Positions 17,486 to 26,483 are shown, numbered from the stretch's first letter. The stretch is DNA of 64,000 nt from Dyadobacter sp. CECT 9275 (GCF_907164905.1 NZ_CAJRAF010000002.1:3162001-3226000), one strand, 5' to 3'. Numbers and translations: made by a program. Notes: generated from the sequence alone by a model not told the origin.

Positions 17486-18595
17486 TTATACTATAGGTGA
17501 GTCAGACAGGCTAAGGACTTCCCTTGCTATATCGGCAGCCGCCGTTGGCCTTGCCAGCGGGCGGATATTTTCAATCAGTTCCTGTTGCCTCTCCGGGTTA
17601 TTCAGCAAGTCCAGTGCAGTGGAAATCAGCTCCTCTGCCGCAGATGAATCTTTTATCATGATCGCCGCGTTCTGGCTCACAAGGCTCATTGCATTTTTAG
17701 TCTGATGGTCTTCCGATGCGGCCGGAAAAGGAACCAGGATAGCAGGCTTGGCTGCCAGACAAAGCTCCGAAACGGAAAGCGCTCCGGCACGGGATATGAC
17801 TACATCGGCAACCGCATAAGCCAGGTCCATTTCATAAATAAACTCGTAAGCTTTGATCTGATCGGTATTTAAACTTTTAATAGCAGCAGATGCAGTATCT
17901 ATAAATCCCTTGCCCGTTTGCCATAAAACCTGATACCCTCCCTCTGCCAGACGCTTCAGCCCCTTTAACACGCTTTCATTGACAGACCGTGCCCCAAGGC
18001 TCCCACCCATCACGAAAAGTGTCTTACCAGTGCTCTTAAATCCAAAATGTAGCAGCGCCTTATCCCGTTTTGACTCCACTTCAAGGATATCACTCCTCAC
18101 AGGATTGCCCAAAAGTTTTATTTTTTCATGAGGAAAAAAAACTTCCATTCCCGGATAGGCCACACAAATTTTTTTTGCCCATTTTGACAACAGTTTGTTG
18201 GTTATTCCCGCGTACGAGTTTTGTTCCTGGATCAACGTAGGAATCCCAAGAAAGGACGCGATCATTAACAAAGGTCCGCTCGCATACCCGCCAACCCCAA
18301 CCGCGGCATCGGGTGCAAAATCCTTAATTACGGATTTCGCCTTCAAAAGACTTTTAATAAGCTTGAAAGGAAAAGCCAGGTTATCCAGAGTCAGCTCCCT
18401 TTTAATGCCGGCAATTGGCAAGCCAATAATGTGGTATCCGGCTTTGGGCACCTTTTCCATTTCCATTTTCCCAAGCGCTCCTACAAAAAGAATTTCAATA
18501 TCCGGATTCACTTCCTTTAATGCATTCGCGATAGCAACAGCAGGATATATGTGGCCACCTGTACCACCTCCGCTGATAATTATCCGTTTTATCAT
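17486..18595 (-). CDS. murG: Undecaprenyldiphospho-muramoylpentapeptide beta-N-acetylglucosaminyltransferase MurG
   Basis: 369 residues of the GT-B fold. The N-terminal glycine loop SGGGTGGHIYPAVAIA is the acceptor-binding signature, and the C-terminal domain carries VISRAGALSVSELC for UDP-GlcNAc binding. MurG adds GlcNAc to lipid I at the inner membrane face, producing lipid II. The stop of ftsW is 6 bases upstream of its ATG, so the two are tightly linked. Confidence 0.98.
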   Translation of the reverse strand: MIKRIIISGGGTGGHIYPAVAIANALKEVNPDIEILFVGALGKMEMEKVPKAGYHIIGLPIAGIKRELTLDNLAFPFKLIKSLLKAKSVIKDFAPDAAVGVGGYASGPLLMIASFLGIPTLIQEQNSYAGITNKLLSKWAKKICVAYPGMEVFFPHEKIKLLGNPVRSDILEVESKRDKALLHFGFKSTGKTLFVMGGSLGARSVNESVLKGLKRLAEGGYQVLWQTGKGFIDTASAAIKSLNTDQIKAYEFIYEMDLAYAVADVVISRAGALSVSELCLAAKPAILVPFPAASEDHQTKNAMSLVSQNAAIMIKDSSAAEELISTALDLLNNPERQQELIENIRPLARPTAAADIAREVLSLSDSPIV

Positions 18596-18601
18596 ATCAA
18601 T

Positions 18602-19756
18602 TTAAATTCTTTTTTCTTCAATATTCTCGCCCCGGCTCACGCTGAGTATCATTCCCATGGCAATACCAGTAAAGAGCAGCGAAGTTCCGCCCTGGCTAAA
18701 AAAAGGTAAGGTTTGCCCCGTAACCGGCACCAGCCCAACCGTCACGGCCATGGCTGAAAATGCCTGACTCACTACTGTAAAGGTCAATCCTGCCGATAAT
18801 AATCCTCCAAAAGGCCTTTTGGTAGCTTCAATGGCCTTAAGGCCCCGGTATAAAATGATAAGATAGAAAACAATAAGCACAACACCACCAATTGTACCAT
18901 ACTCTTCTACGGCGACGGCGAAAATAAAATCTTTCTGTGGCTCTGGTAAAAATCTTCGCTGCCGACTTTTGGCTACACCTTCACCATATAATCCCCCTCG
19001 CGCCATAGCCATATAGGACTGCTGCGACTGATAAACAACAATATCCTTATCAAAGAATGAGGTAATCCTGTTCTGTGCAGTACCTGCCCGTTGCGTAGAG
19101 TTGAGCAGGATGGCGATGGTTGCAAAAAAGACCAGGCCAACTGCCGTAAAAAACAGATAGTGTAACGGAACTTTCCCCACAAACATCAGCAGAAAACATA
19201 TTCCCGCCAGCATCACTGCGGTGGACACATTGCTGGTAAAAATAAGACCGCAGACCACTCCGACCAAAGCCAGAGGTTCCATGAAGAGTTCACGGGTATT
19301 CCAGCCGCCTTTGATGTGCCGGGCCAGTATCAGCGACAGATGCGCGATCAGCGCTACTTTGGCCCATTCCGAGGGCTGGAAACGCTGCCCTATGATAGGT
19401 ATTTCTATCCAGCGCGACGCTTCATTCACCGAGGTACCAAAAAACATGGTGAAGATCAGCAGCAAAATAGAGCTCCATACAGCCAGCCGGGTTACATACA
19501 CAAACTTGATGTAGGGTATCCGGTGAACGAAATACATGATCAGCAGCGAAAGAAAGCAAAGGACTGAATGTTTGATCAGATAATACTCCGTATTCCCCTG
19601 CTTTTGACTATAAGCATCTTTCACACTGGCACTATACACCACCACAATACTCCAGAGCAACATAATAATGCAGACAAACCATATCCAGCGATCGCCTTTC
19701 AGATTCTTGGCAAACCAGTTCTGTGTGTCTTCTCTAACTCTCTGCAAGGTCTCCAT
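18602..19756 (-). CDS. ftsW: Cell division SEDS glycosyltransferase FtsW
   Basis: 384 residues from the ATG at 19756 (METLQRVRED). The open frame extends to 19936, but that part overlaps the murD 3' end and lacks membrane character. About ten membrane helices follow, with the SEDS family signatures GTSVNEASRWIEI near the middle, RIPYIKF, and the C-terminal PVTGQTLPFFSQGGTSL. FtsW polymerises lipid II glycan strands at the septum together with a class B penicillin-binding protein, whose gene (ftsI) is not in this window. It starts about 100 bases after the murD stop. Confidence 0.96.
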   Translation of the reverse strand: METLQRVREDTQNWFAKNLKGDRWIWFVCIIMLLWSIVVVYSASVKDAYSQKQGNTEYYLIKHSVLCFLSLLIMYFVHRIPYIKFVYVTRLAVWSSILLLIFTMFFGTSVNEASRWIEIPIIGQRFQPSEWAKVALIAHLSLILARHIKGGWNTRELFMEPLALVGVVCGLIFTSNVSTAVMLAGICFLLMFVGKVPLHYLFFTAVGLVFFATIAILLNSTQRAGTAQNRITSFFDKDIVVYQSQQSYMAMARGGLYGEGVAKSRQRRFLPEPQKDFIFAVAVEEYGTIGGVVLIVFYLIILYRGLKAIEATKRPFGGLLSAGLTFTVVSQAFSAMAVTVGLVPVTGQTLPFFSQGGTSLLFTGIAMGMILSVSRGENIEEKRI

Positions 19757-19859
19757 CTGTCTTTCAATAATAACTGGAACTCGGAATAAATCTATTTCTG
19801 AAAAAGGCTTGAAAATTTCAGGCACCGGGGGTACCGCATTTTCAGGCCTGCTAACTGCT

Positions 19860-21218
19860 TTATACCAGTTGGCGGACCGCTTGTTTAAATTTTTCTCCCC
19901 GATCTTCGTAATTTTTAAAAAGATCGAAGCTCGCACAGGCTGGCGAAAGCAATACTACGTCACCAGGCTGCGCCCAGGCCCGGGCCTGGCTAACAGCCTC
20001 CTGAATATCCTGGGTAATATATATCTGCCCGACAATGCCTTTGAAATACTTTTCGAGCTTTTCAAAATCCGGGGTAAGGATGATCAAAGCTTTTACCTTC
20101 TGACGTACCAGATCCTCAATCTGGCTGTAATCATTGCCCTTATCTACACCGCCTGCAATTAAAACCACCGGTTGTTCAAAACTTCCCAGTGCATAGTACA
20201 CCGAGTCGACGTTGGTAGCCTTGGAGTCATTGACATAGGTAACTCCATCCAGAATGGCCACCTGTTCCAGTCGGTGTGGCGCATTCACGAATGTCCTTAA
20301 TCCCTCTCTGATACTTTCCTGATCAATTCCAACTGCCTGGGCAACCAGTATAGCCGCCAGCGCATTGATGGCATTATGCGGGCCTTTGACCGGCAGGTCC
20401 GCGAAGGGTATCGAAAATGTCGAATCTTTAAGGATGATTTGCAAAAGACTATCTGCCAGAAATCCTCCTTTTGGCAACGGCCCTTTCAGTGAAACAGGTA
20501 GCCTTTGAGATCGTACATCTCTTCTGACAAGTTCATCCAGGATCACTTCACTATCTTCAAAATAAATGAAGGTATCATTCTCCGTCTGATTCTGAATGAT
20601 ATTGAACTTTGAGTTCACATAGTTCTGAAACTGGTAATTATACCTGTCCAGGTGGTCCGGTGTGATATTCAGAAGTACAGCAACATCGGGGCGGAAACGT
20701 TCAATGTTATCCAGCTGAAAACTACTGATTTCCAGTACGTAATAGTCAAACTGTTTTTCAGCCACCTGCCAGGCAAAACTATCTCCGATATTTCCTGCCA
20801 GCCCGACATTCAGCCCCGCTGTCTTTAAGATATGATATGTCAGTAAAGTAGTGGTTGTTTTCCCATTGCTGCCCGTGATGCCAATGAGTTTCGCACTCGT
20901 ATACCAGGAAGCAAACTCTATTTCGGAAACTACCTGTACCCCTTTTTTGTATAACGCGGCTACGAGCGGCGCTTTGTCCGGAATACCTGGACTTTTGATT
21001 ACAATGTCCGCATCCATTACCCTAGCCTCGGTATGCCCCCCGTGTTCAAATTCAATTCCTTCCCGGATCAGTATATCCCTGTACTTATCCTGAAGAATTG
21101 CCTTATCGGACAAAAAAACAGCAAAACCTTTGGATTTGGCCAGGATTGCGGCACCCACGCCACTTTCTCCGCCACCCAATATAACAACCTTTTTCTGCAC
21201 CATTACGGATTTAATCAT
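19860..21218 (-). CDS. murD: UDP-N-acetylmuramoylalanine--D-glutamate ligase MurD
   Basis: About 452 residues from ATG 21218; ATG 21203 (MVQKKVVILGGG) is an alternative, and a TTG at 21257 is unlikely. The N-terminal dinucleotide-like fold has VVILGGGESGVGAA. The P loop is GITGSNGKTTTTL, and NITPDHLDRY and NDSKATNVDS are Mur ligase signatures. The enzyme adds D-glutamate to UDP-MurNAc-L-Ala. It is the first visible gene of the division cluster. Upstream is the terminator of mscL rather than mraY, so the cluster is split here. Confidence 0.97.
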   Translation of the reverse strand: MIKSVMVQKKVVILGGGESGVGAAILAKSKGFAVFLSDKAILQDKYRDILIREGIEFEHGGHTEARVMDADIVIKSPGIPDKAPLVAALYKKGVQVVSEIEFASWYTSAKLIGITGSNGKTTTTLLTYHILKTAGLNVGLAGNIGDSFAWQVAEKQFDYYVLEISSFQLDNIERFRPDVAVLLNITPDHLDRYNYQFQNYVNSKFNIIQNQTENDTFIYFEDSEVILDELVRRDVRSQRLPVSLKGPLPKGGFLADSLLQIILKDSTFSIPFADLPVKGPHNAINALAAILVAQAVGIDQESIREGLRTFVNAPHRLEQVAILDGVTYVNDSKATNVDSVYYALGSFEQPVVLIAGGVDKGNDYSQIEDLVRQKVKALIILTPDFEKLEKYFKGIVGQIYITQDIQEAVSQARAWAQPGDVVLLSPACASFDLFKNYEDRGEKFKQAVRQLV

Positions 21219-21294
21219 TAGACAAAAGCGAGCGTTACGAAGGTAAAAGTTTTTCAAGCTAAGTACCCACAGCTGTTACCGAAAAATTATTTAA

Positions 21295-21328
21295 ACGAGA
21301 AAAGGCATGAAACCATGCCTTTTCTCGT
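21295..21328 (-). terminator. Rho-independent terminator of mscL
   Basis: Perfect 15-base arms (21295-21309 and 21314-21328) with a 4-base loop lie 26 bases after the mscL stop on the minus strand. They are followed by a T-rich stretch (TTAAATAATTTTT). The hairpin separates the mscL group from murD. Confidence 0.85.
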
Positions 21329-21353
21329 AACCAGTAAGCTCCTGACTATAAAA

Positions 21354-21677
21354 CTATTCTTTTGGTTTAGTCAATCTCAGTTTATTTGCGCCTTTAACTA
21401 CCAGGAAAATCACCCATGCAATAATCAAAAACTGGATGACCGTCTGTATAAAATTACCATACTTAATAGCAACTTCGGGTGTTTCTCCCACTGCTGCTTT
21501 CAGAACGACCTTCAGCTGCGTAAAATCAACGCCGCCAATGAGAATGCCCAGTATAGGGTTGATAATGTCTTCTACAAGAGACGCGGTGATTTTACCAAAA
21601 GCGGCACCAATGACCACACCCACTGCAAGATCAAGAACATTACCCTGGGCAATGAAAGTTTTAAATTCGTTGAACAT
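21354..21677 (-). CDS. mscL: Large-conductance mechanosensitive channel MscL
   Basis: 107 residues, shorter than the 136 of Escherichia coli. The N-terminal helix plus the first membrane helix MFNEFKTFIAQGNVLDLAVG is the family signature, followed by VVIGAAFGKITASLVEDIINP. The second membrane helix is near residues 75-98, and a short Lys-rich tail follows. The pentameric channel opens under membrane tension to release solutes. It lies 24 bases after the DUF3078 gene, in the same transcription direction as an MscS-type gene further upstream. Confidence 0.97.
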   Translation of the reverse strand: MFNEFKTFIAQGNVLDLAVGVVIGAAFGKITASLVEDIINPILGILIGGVDFTQLKVVLKAAVGETPEVAIKYGNFIQTVIQFLIIAWVIFLVVKGANKLRLTKPKE

Positions 21678-21701
21678 ATTAATTGAGGTTGGTTAAAAGA
21701 A

Positions 21702-22646
21702 CTATTTGATCTGATATAAAAATCCTACACTTAAACCTTGTGCAAACTGAATATCATCCACCTGATCTTTGTCGTAAACCACTATGGCACCCAGGTTAAC
21801 ATTAAAGTATTTTGCAATTTTTGCTGTGATCTGCGCGTCCAGTCTGTGGTCGCCATTAAATTCACGTTTATCGGTAACGGCACTTTTGTTATATGAGGTA
21901 TACAGCAGATAGCGGAATTTGAAGTTTATATCCTTCGCAATGTCCTTGTCAAAATTGGCAACCAACTGTATGATTCCCACCTCGTTTCTTATTCTTTTTC
22001 CCTGCTTCACCCCATAATTATTGGGAAAGGTAAGATACAGATCTTTGTCTGCCACAATGGTCTGCCTTAAAGCAGCCGGCGAAAAATCAACAAAGAAATA
22101 AGGCACCGGCTTATACTCTATACCAATGGCCTCCGTAAGGTACGCGGGAGAAAATACGGATGAAACTTTCTCTCTTTCATCCGGAGTAGCAGGGTCTTTT
22201 GAATATTCATATCCATTACCGAACTGGGATAAAAAGTTAAAGTTGGCAAACAGGCTCCACTTGTCGGTCAGCGCACGATTGTATTTAGTATCAAAAAAAA
22301 TCCTGTCCACATTTTTCCGGCTCTGCTGCCCTTGGTTCCTGACAATACCATACTGCGACTGAAAATCATTTCTCCAGGCGTGTACTCCCTTTTTATGCTC
22401 GCTCAGGGCATTAAAAAAGAGACCAAGAGCAACCGAGTTCACTCCACCACCCGTCCAGTTGGAACTGAATGACCCCTGATTAAGATTGGCTCCAAATTCT
22501 ATCTTCCGCCATGTGGTATCTTTTGCAACCTTTATGATGTTCCCGCCTAAGGAATTGGAAAGATCAACCTTCTGCCCAAAACTCAATGAACTTATGGTTA
22601 AAAATACGAATACAATCAGAAGTTTTTCGGGTGACCAATCTTTCAT
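21702..22646 (-). CDS. DUF3078 family outer membrane-associated protein
   Basis: 314 residues from ATG 22646. There is a signal peptide (LLIVFVFLTISSLSFG) and a mature part rich in alternating beta strands with aromatic residues, such as WSLFANFNFLSQFGNGY and INFKFRYLLYTSYN. The segment WRKIEFGANLNQGSFSSNW is typical of DUF3078 proteins of Bacteroidota, which are thought to be beta-barrel-like outer membrane proteins of unknown role. The C-terminal strand ends in YQIK, not a classical Phe. It sits between the MscS-type gene and mscL with short spacers, suggesting shared transcription. Confidence 0.82.
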   Translation of the reverse strand: MKDWSPEKLLIVFVFLTISSLSFGQKVDLSNSLGGNIIKVAKDTTWRKIEFGANLNQGSFSSNWTGGGVNSVALGLFFNALSEHKKGVHAWRNDFQSQYGIVRNQGQQSRKNVDRIFFDTKYNRALTDKWSLFANFNFLSQFGNGYEYSKDPATPDEREKVSSVFSPAYLTEAIGIEYKPVPYFFVDFSPAALRQTIVADKDLYLTFPNNYGVKQGKRIRNEVGIIQLVANFDKDIAKDINFKFRYLLYTSYNKSAVTDKREFNGDHRLDAQITAKIAKYFNVNLGAIVVYDKDQVDDIQFAQGLSVGFLYQIK

Positions 22647-22675
22647 TTGGGTAGTGTGGTTTAATGGCACAAAAA

Positions 22676-23503
22676 TTAATTGAAGATTTCGACCTGTGTG
22701 GTCTGAAACAGTTGCAGAGGGATGATGGTTGTGGTACTGTCATTCACCACCGTTACCGACGTACTGTCAATTTTGGTAATCACGCCCTTTACTTCTCCTA
22801 TCCGGATAATCTGCCCCTCTCGGTAGTTTTTGTGGCTGTAAAATGACGAAATGATATTGGCCAGTACATCTTTTGACGCAATACCGTACCCAAGGGCAAA
22901 TGCTCCGATGGCTCCTCCGATAATGAGGTTAAAACTCGATTCCAGCAAAGTAGTCTCAATTCCGATCTGCCCCAGCGCGGTGATAAAAGTAATGGTAAGA
23001 AAGAAGAAAAAAGCGATGTTTCCGATAAGCTTGGCCGAAGCAATGCTAAAAGATTTACACAGTGCAATGACGGTGGTTTTGATCGCATCCGAAAGCATGA
23101 TGCCGATCTGGAGCATAACTGCGCCTGCAATAAGCTTCGGAATGAAATTAATCAGCGACACTACCATGTTGGTGATCGTATCGACGCCGAGGGTATCAGA
23201 CGCAAAAGAAAGGAAGATCAGCAGAATGTAATAGTAAAAAATTTTGGCAACGATATCACTTAGCCTGATCTCGGTTTTTAATTGCTTGATAATCCCGATC
23301 TCGTTCAGTTTATCCCCGATTCTGTCAAACCCAACTCGTGCCAGCACCTGGGCAATGACTACTTTCACGCCACGGGCAACCAGGTACCCGATAATCAGAA
23401 TTACGAAACAGCCTAGTACTCTTGGTACAAAGTCTACAAACTGACTGACAAGGGTATTGAAGGTATTGAATAAAATTTGTGTGATGTCCGGAAATTTTTC
23501 CAT
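22676..23503 (-). CDS. Small-conductance mechanosensitive ion channel family protein (MscS/TM-helix type)
   Basis: 275 residues. Five hydrophobic segments include two conserved TM-helix repeat units (FVPRVLGCFVILIIGYLVARG and FIPKLIAGAVMLQIG). The last helix holds the Gly/Ala-rich pore-lining pattern LIIGGAIGAFALGYGIASKD, followed by the MscS beta domain (YREGQIIRIGEVKGVITKI). The protein stops after that beta domain and lacks the large C-terminal cytoplasmic vestibule of Escherichia coli MscS. Proteins of this shape resemble cyanobacterial CmpX-like channels. It lies 15 bases after the 65-residue gene. Confidence 0.88.
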   Translation of the reverse strand: MEKFPDITQILFNTFNTLVSQFVDFVPRVLGCFVILIIGYLVARGVKVVIAQVLARVGFDRIGDKLNEIGIIKQLKTEIRLSDIVAKIFYYYILLIFLSFASDTLGVDTITNMVVSLINFIPKLIAGAVMLQIGIMLSDAIKTTVIALCKSFSIASAKLIGNIAFFFFLTITFITALGQIGIETTLLESSFNLIIGGAIGAFALGYGIASKDVLANIISSFYSHKNYREGQIIRIGEVKGVITKIDSTSVTVVNDSTTTIIPLQLFQTTQVEIFN

Positions 23504-23517
23504 AGTGTAGAGTGTAT

Positions 23518-23715
23518 TTAATTTGTAGAGGATTCATCGGGTGCCGGTACGGATAAGCATGCCGTAACCGCGCTGAAGAAGTGTTCAGTAAAGTGGGTAA
23601 CTACCAACATTGAATTACGAATTGTATCTACCTCAGAAACAAGTGCCGCTTTCAAATATTCCGGAAGTTTCTCCTCCGGCTCCAACTCTTTAAAAACTGA
23701 GTTTCCTGTGGGCAT
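23518..23715 (-). CDS. Small hypothetical protein (65 residues) between sigma factor and channel genes
   Basis: ATG at 23713-23715, 12 bases after the sigma factor stop, with its own stop 14 bases before the channel ATG. The sequence begins MPTGNSVFKELEPEEKLPEY, has a predicted helix around VSEVDTIRNSMLVVTHFTEHFF and no membrane segment or signal. The snug fit between two real genes on the same strand argues that it is translated. No family was recognised; an anti-sigma or channel-associated role is only a guess from position. Confidence 0.6.
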   Translation of the reverse strand: MPTGNSVFKELEPEEKLPEYLKAALVSEVDTIRNSMLVVTHFTEHFFSAVTACLSVPAPDESSTN

Positions 23716-23727
23716 GTATTTTTGATA

Positions 23728-24357
23728 TTAAATTATACTACGAACCAATTCAATCATTTTAATTGCCAAAACGCCTAAAAATATTATAGTTTCGAGGTAC
23801 TTCTTGCGCAATTTCTCGCGTGAACGCAATAACCTCATTTTGACAGCGCTTTCGGTAATTTTGAAAATATCGGCTATATCCCGGATGCTGAGGTCATCCA
23901 TATACTTCATGAACAAAACCCCTTTTTCATCAACCGTCAGCTGATCCAGTGCTATTTTCAAATTTTTCGCCTGCACATCGTCTCCGTCAAAAATCGTATT
24001 AAGATCTATGTCATCGGACACTTCAATAGGCTCATCGTTCATTACCTCTCCTCTCTTTTTGTTGGCTCTTAGCTGGTCCATACAATGGTTATAGGTAATA
24101 CTGTATAACCAGGTGGAGAACTTGGCATCTTCCTTGAAAGTCCCCAGTTTGAAAATCAGCTTAAGAAATATATCATGTGTAAGGTCCTCAGCTTTGGCCG
24201 TATCCTTTACAAACGATATACATTTATGATAAACCTTATCGGAATACCTCTCGTATAGCCGTTCAAAATACTTGTTCTGTTGAGTTTCTACAAAAAGTTT
24301 AACGAGTTCTTCGTCCGAGAAGCTTTTGGTAAAATCGTTGATCGCAGTTTTGACCAT
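23728..24357 (-). CDS. ECF-type RNA polymerase sigma factor with a hydrophobic C-terminal tail
   Basis: 209 residues. Region 2 (about 30-100) contains AEDLTHDIFLKL and FSTWLYSITYNHCMDQLR, and region 4 (about 135-185) contains LSIRDIADIFKITESAVKMRLLRSREKLR. The last 20 residues (TIIFLGVLAIKMIELVRSII) are hydrophobic, enough for a membrane anchor, which is unusual for a sigma factor though seen in some Bacteroidota. It heads a group with a 65-residue protein, a mechanosensitive channel, a DUF3078 protein and mscL. No zinc anti-sigma factor is adjacent. Confidence 0.92.
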   Translation of the reverse strand: MVKTAINDFTKSFSDEELVKLFVETQQNKYFERLYERYSDKVYHKCISFVKDTAKAEDLTHDIFLKLIFKLGTFKEDAKFSTWLYSITYNHCMDQLRANKKRGEVMNDEPIEVSDDIDLNTIFDGDDVQAKNLKIALDQLTVDEKGVLFMKYMDDLSIRDIADIFKITESAVKMRLLRSREKLRKKYLETIIFLGVLAIKMIELVRSII

Positions 24358-24435
24358 TTTCGTTGAAAAAAGTAACTATTTTATTTGTAGAATTTGTTGT
24401 AAAATACCTTTATTACATGTAAATATTAAAAAACA

Positions 24436-24465
24436 ACGCCTGGTATACAAGCGTATACCAGGCGT
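24436..24465 (-). terminator. Rho-independent terminator of tsf
   Basis: Perfect 13-base arms (24436-24448 and 24453-24465) with an AAGC loop lie 33 bases after the tsf stop. On the minus strand they are followed by TTGTTTTTTAATATT, a classic T tract. It ends the rplM-rpsI-rpsB-tsf transcript. Confidence 0.92.
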
Positions 24466-24497
24466 AAGGAGTAATATTTTATAATTAAAATATTTAT

Positions 24498-25334
24498 CTA
24501 TGCTCCGATGGCTACCCTTTTGAAAGATTTAACGGTGAGCCCTTTCGCAGTTTTCTCAAGCAGCTGACGTATGGTAAGCGACGAATCCTTTACAAACTCC
24601 TGGTTTAGCAAAGTGTTATCTTTATAGAATTTCTGAAGTTTACCCTGAGCAATTTTTTCCAGCATGGCTTCCGGTTTTCCTTCGGCTCTTGCCTGCTCTT
24701 TTCCAACTTCAATCTCACGCTCAACAGTTGCCGAGTCCACCTCGTCCTTGTCAAGAGCGATAGGTTTCATGGCGGCAATCTGCATGGCTACATCTTTTCC
24801 AAGCTCGGTAACATCGGTTCCGTTTACACCTGCAAAAGCAACCAGTACGCCTAATTTACCATTGGAGTGAATGTAGGATACTACCTGGTCAGCGGATACG
24901 TTTTCGTACGCAACGATTTCCAGTTTTTCTCCCAGCTTACCTGTAAGATCTACGATATGCTCGGTCACCGGGCGGCCATCTTCCAGCGTAGCGGATAGCA
25001 AAGCCTCTTTATCTGCAATATTTCCTGAAACGGCCACGTCAAGTATACTCTGGGCAAGGCTTTTGAAACCTTCCACATTGGAAACAGGCTCAGTTTCACA
25101 AGCCAGTGCAACCAGTTTTCCATTGGTTCCATCTTCACTGATGCTTACCAGAACAGTGCCTTCAGAAACTGCGTTGTCAGCACGTTTTGCCGCTACTTTT
25201 TGTCCTTGCTTACGAAGAATGTCAACAGCCTTATCAAAATCACCATCAGCCTCCTGAAGTGCTTTTTTACAATCCATCATACCGGCACCGGTCATCTGGC
25301 GCAGTTTATTTACATCTTGTGCAGTAATTGCCAT
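24498..25334 (-). CDS. tsf: Elongation factor Ts
   Basis: 278 residues. The N-terminal UBA-like domain begins MAITAQDVNKLRQMTGAGMM with the conserved DCKKAL segment. The EF-Tu contacting motif GTDVTELGKDVAMQIAAMKP is mid-protein. The second signature, EGKPEAMLEKIAQGKLQKFY, precedes the C-terminal part. EF-Ts recycles EF-Tu by exchanging GDP for GTP. It follows rpsB across a hairpin that may act as a partial terminator. Confidence 0.98.
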   Translation of the reverse strand: MAITAQDVNKLRQMTGAGMMDCKKALQEADGDFDKAVDILRKQGQKVAAKRADNAVSEGTVLVSISEDGTNGKLVALACETEPVSNVEGFKSLAQSILDVAVSGNIADKEALLSATLEDGRPVTEHIVDLTGKLGEKLEIVAYENVSADQVVSYIHSNGKLGVLVAFAGVNGTDVTELGKDVAMQIAAMKPIALDKDEVDSATVEREIEVGKEQARAEGKPEAMLEKIAQGKLQKFYKDNTLLNQEFVKDSSLTIRQLLEKTAKGLTVKSFKRVAIGA

Positions 25335-25436
25335 GATCTTATTTATATGGTTTTATACTCTTTTTAAGAATAGATAACACCCACTTTTCCAAATCAGGTG
25401 TTATCCATTTGTGAAATTTGACTAAAAATAATAATC

Positions 25437-25472
25437 AAAAAACAATAGCCCATAGCAAGAGGCTATGGGCTA
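25437..25472 (-). terminator. Intercistronic terminator or attenuator between rpsB and tsf
   Basis: Perfect 11-base arms (25446-25456 and 25462-25472) with a 5-base loop are followed on the minus strand by a run of six T. The element lies about 50 bases after the rpsB stop and 100 bases before the tsf start. It probably lowers read-through, so that tsf is made in different amounts from S2. Confidence 0.85.
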
Positions 25473-25522
25473 CTTTTATCTGTTCAGACAGAAAGGATAA
25501 ATCCTCTCTTTATCGCCCTGAT

Positions 25523-26329
25523 TTATTCTGCGTCGCTTTCTGCAACAGGAGTAGCGGTTGCTGCCTCCTCGCCTTTGTCTGCCTGACGTTTGGCTTCTTC
25601 TTCCTCTACCAGACGCTGATCGTCCTTATCTTGTTTGCGTTCCATCAAACCTTCTTCGATTGCTTTTCCAACAGCAAGCGTAATGAGTGATATCGCTTTG
25701 TAAGCATCATCATTGCTTGGGATCGGGAAGTCAACCAGCTCAGGGTTTGAGTTCGTGTCACAGATCGCAAAAATGGGGATGTTCAACCTTTTTGCTTCTG
25801 AAACTGCAATATGCTCGCGTTTTACATCAACGATGAAAAGGGCAGCAGGAAGGCGGGTCAGGTCAGCTACACCACCCAACACTCTTTCCAGTTTATCCTT
25901 CTCACGTGTAAGCATCAGGCGTTCTCTCTTCGCTATATTGTTAACCGTGGTTTCGTCTTTTAGCATCTTTTCAAGAGTCTGCATTTTCTTCAAAGACTTG
26001 CGAATAGTGCCGAAGTTCGTTAGCATACCACCCAGCCAGCGGTCCGTTACGTAAGGCATTTTTAGGCGTTTAGCCTCTTCCGTTACGATTTCCTGCGCTT
26101 GCTTTTTGGTAGCAACAAACATGATCTTACGTCCTGAACGAACGATCTGCTTGATAGCAGCCTCAGCCTGCTCGATGCAGTTCAGTGTTTTGTTCAGGTC
26201 AATGATGTGGATCCCGTTTTTCTCCATAAAGATATACGGAGCCATACGTGGATCCCACTTGCGGGTAAGGTGGCCAAAATGAACACCTGCATCCAATAGT
26301 TCTTTATACTCTATTTGTGCCATTGCCAA
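25523..26329 (-). CDS. rpsB: 30S ribosomal protein S2
   Basis: 268 residues. Signatures are the N-terminal LLDAGVHFGHLTRKWDPRM, the PYIFMEKNGIHIIDL segment and the later RLNIPIFAICDTNSNPELVDFPIPSNDDA. The C-terminal 40 residues are an acidic and Ala-rich extension beyond the conserved core. S2 joins the small subunit late and is needed for S1 binding. It is the third gene of the run rplM-rpsI-rpsB-tsf, 154 bases after rpsI. Confidence 0.98.
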   Translation of the reverse strand: MAMAQIEYKELLDAGVHFGHLTRKWDPRMAPYIFMEKNGIHIIDLNKTLNCIEQAEAAIKQIVRSGRKIMFVATKKQAQEIVTEEAKRLKMPYVTDRWLGGMLTNFGTIRKSLKKMQTLEKMLKDETTVNNIAKRERLMLTREKDKLERVLGGVADLTRLPAALFIVDVKREHIAVSEAKRLNIPIFAICDTNSNPELVDFPIPSNDDAYKAISLITLAVGKAIEEGLMERKQDKDDQRLVEEEEAKRQADKGEEAATATPVAESDAE

Positions 26330-26483
26330 ATTTGATTTAAAAGATTTTAATAATTTTAATTACGCAGCACAGCACATCGGGCACGATAAGTACTGTCTGG
26401 ACTTTTTCTTTAGTTTTAAGTTTTTAGTAAACAGCTTACAGAACGACTGCGTACTGAATACTGTAAACCTAGAACTAAAAATA

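Noticed and set aside
19757..19936. N-terminal extension of ftsW to 19936
   Set aside because: It overlaps the murD coding end, lacks membrane character, and a good ATG lies at 19756 ahead of the conserved region.
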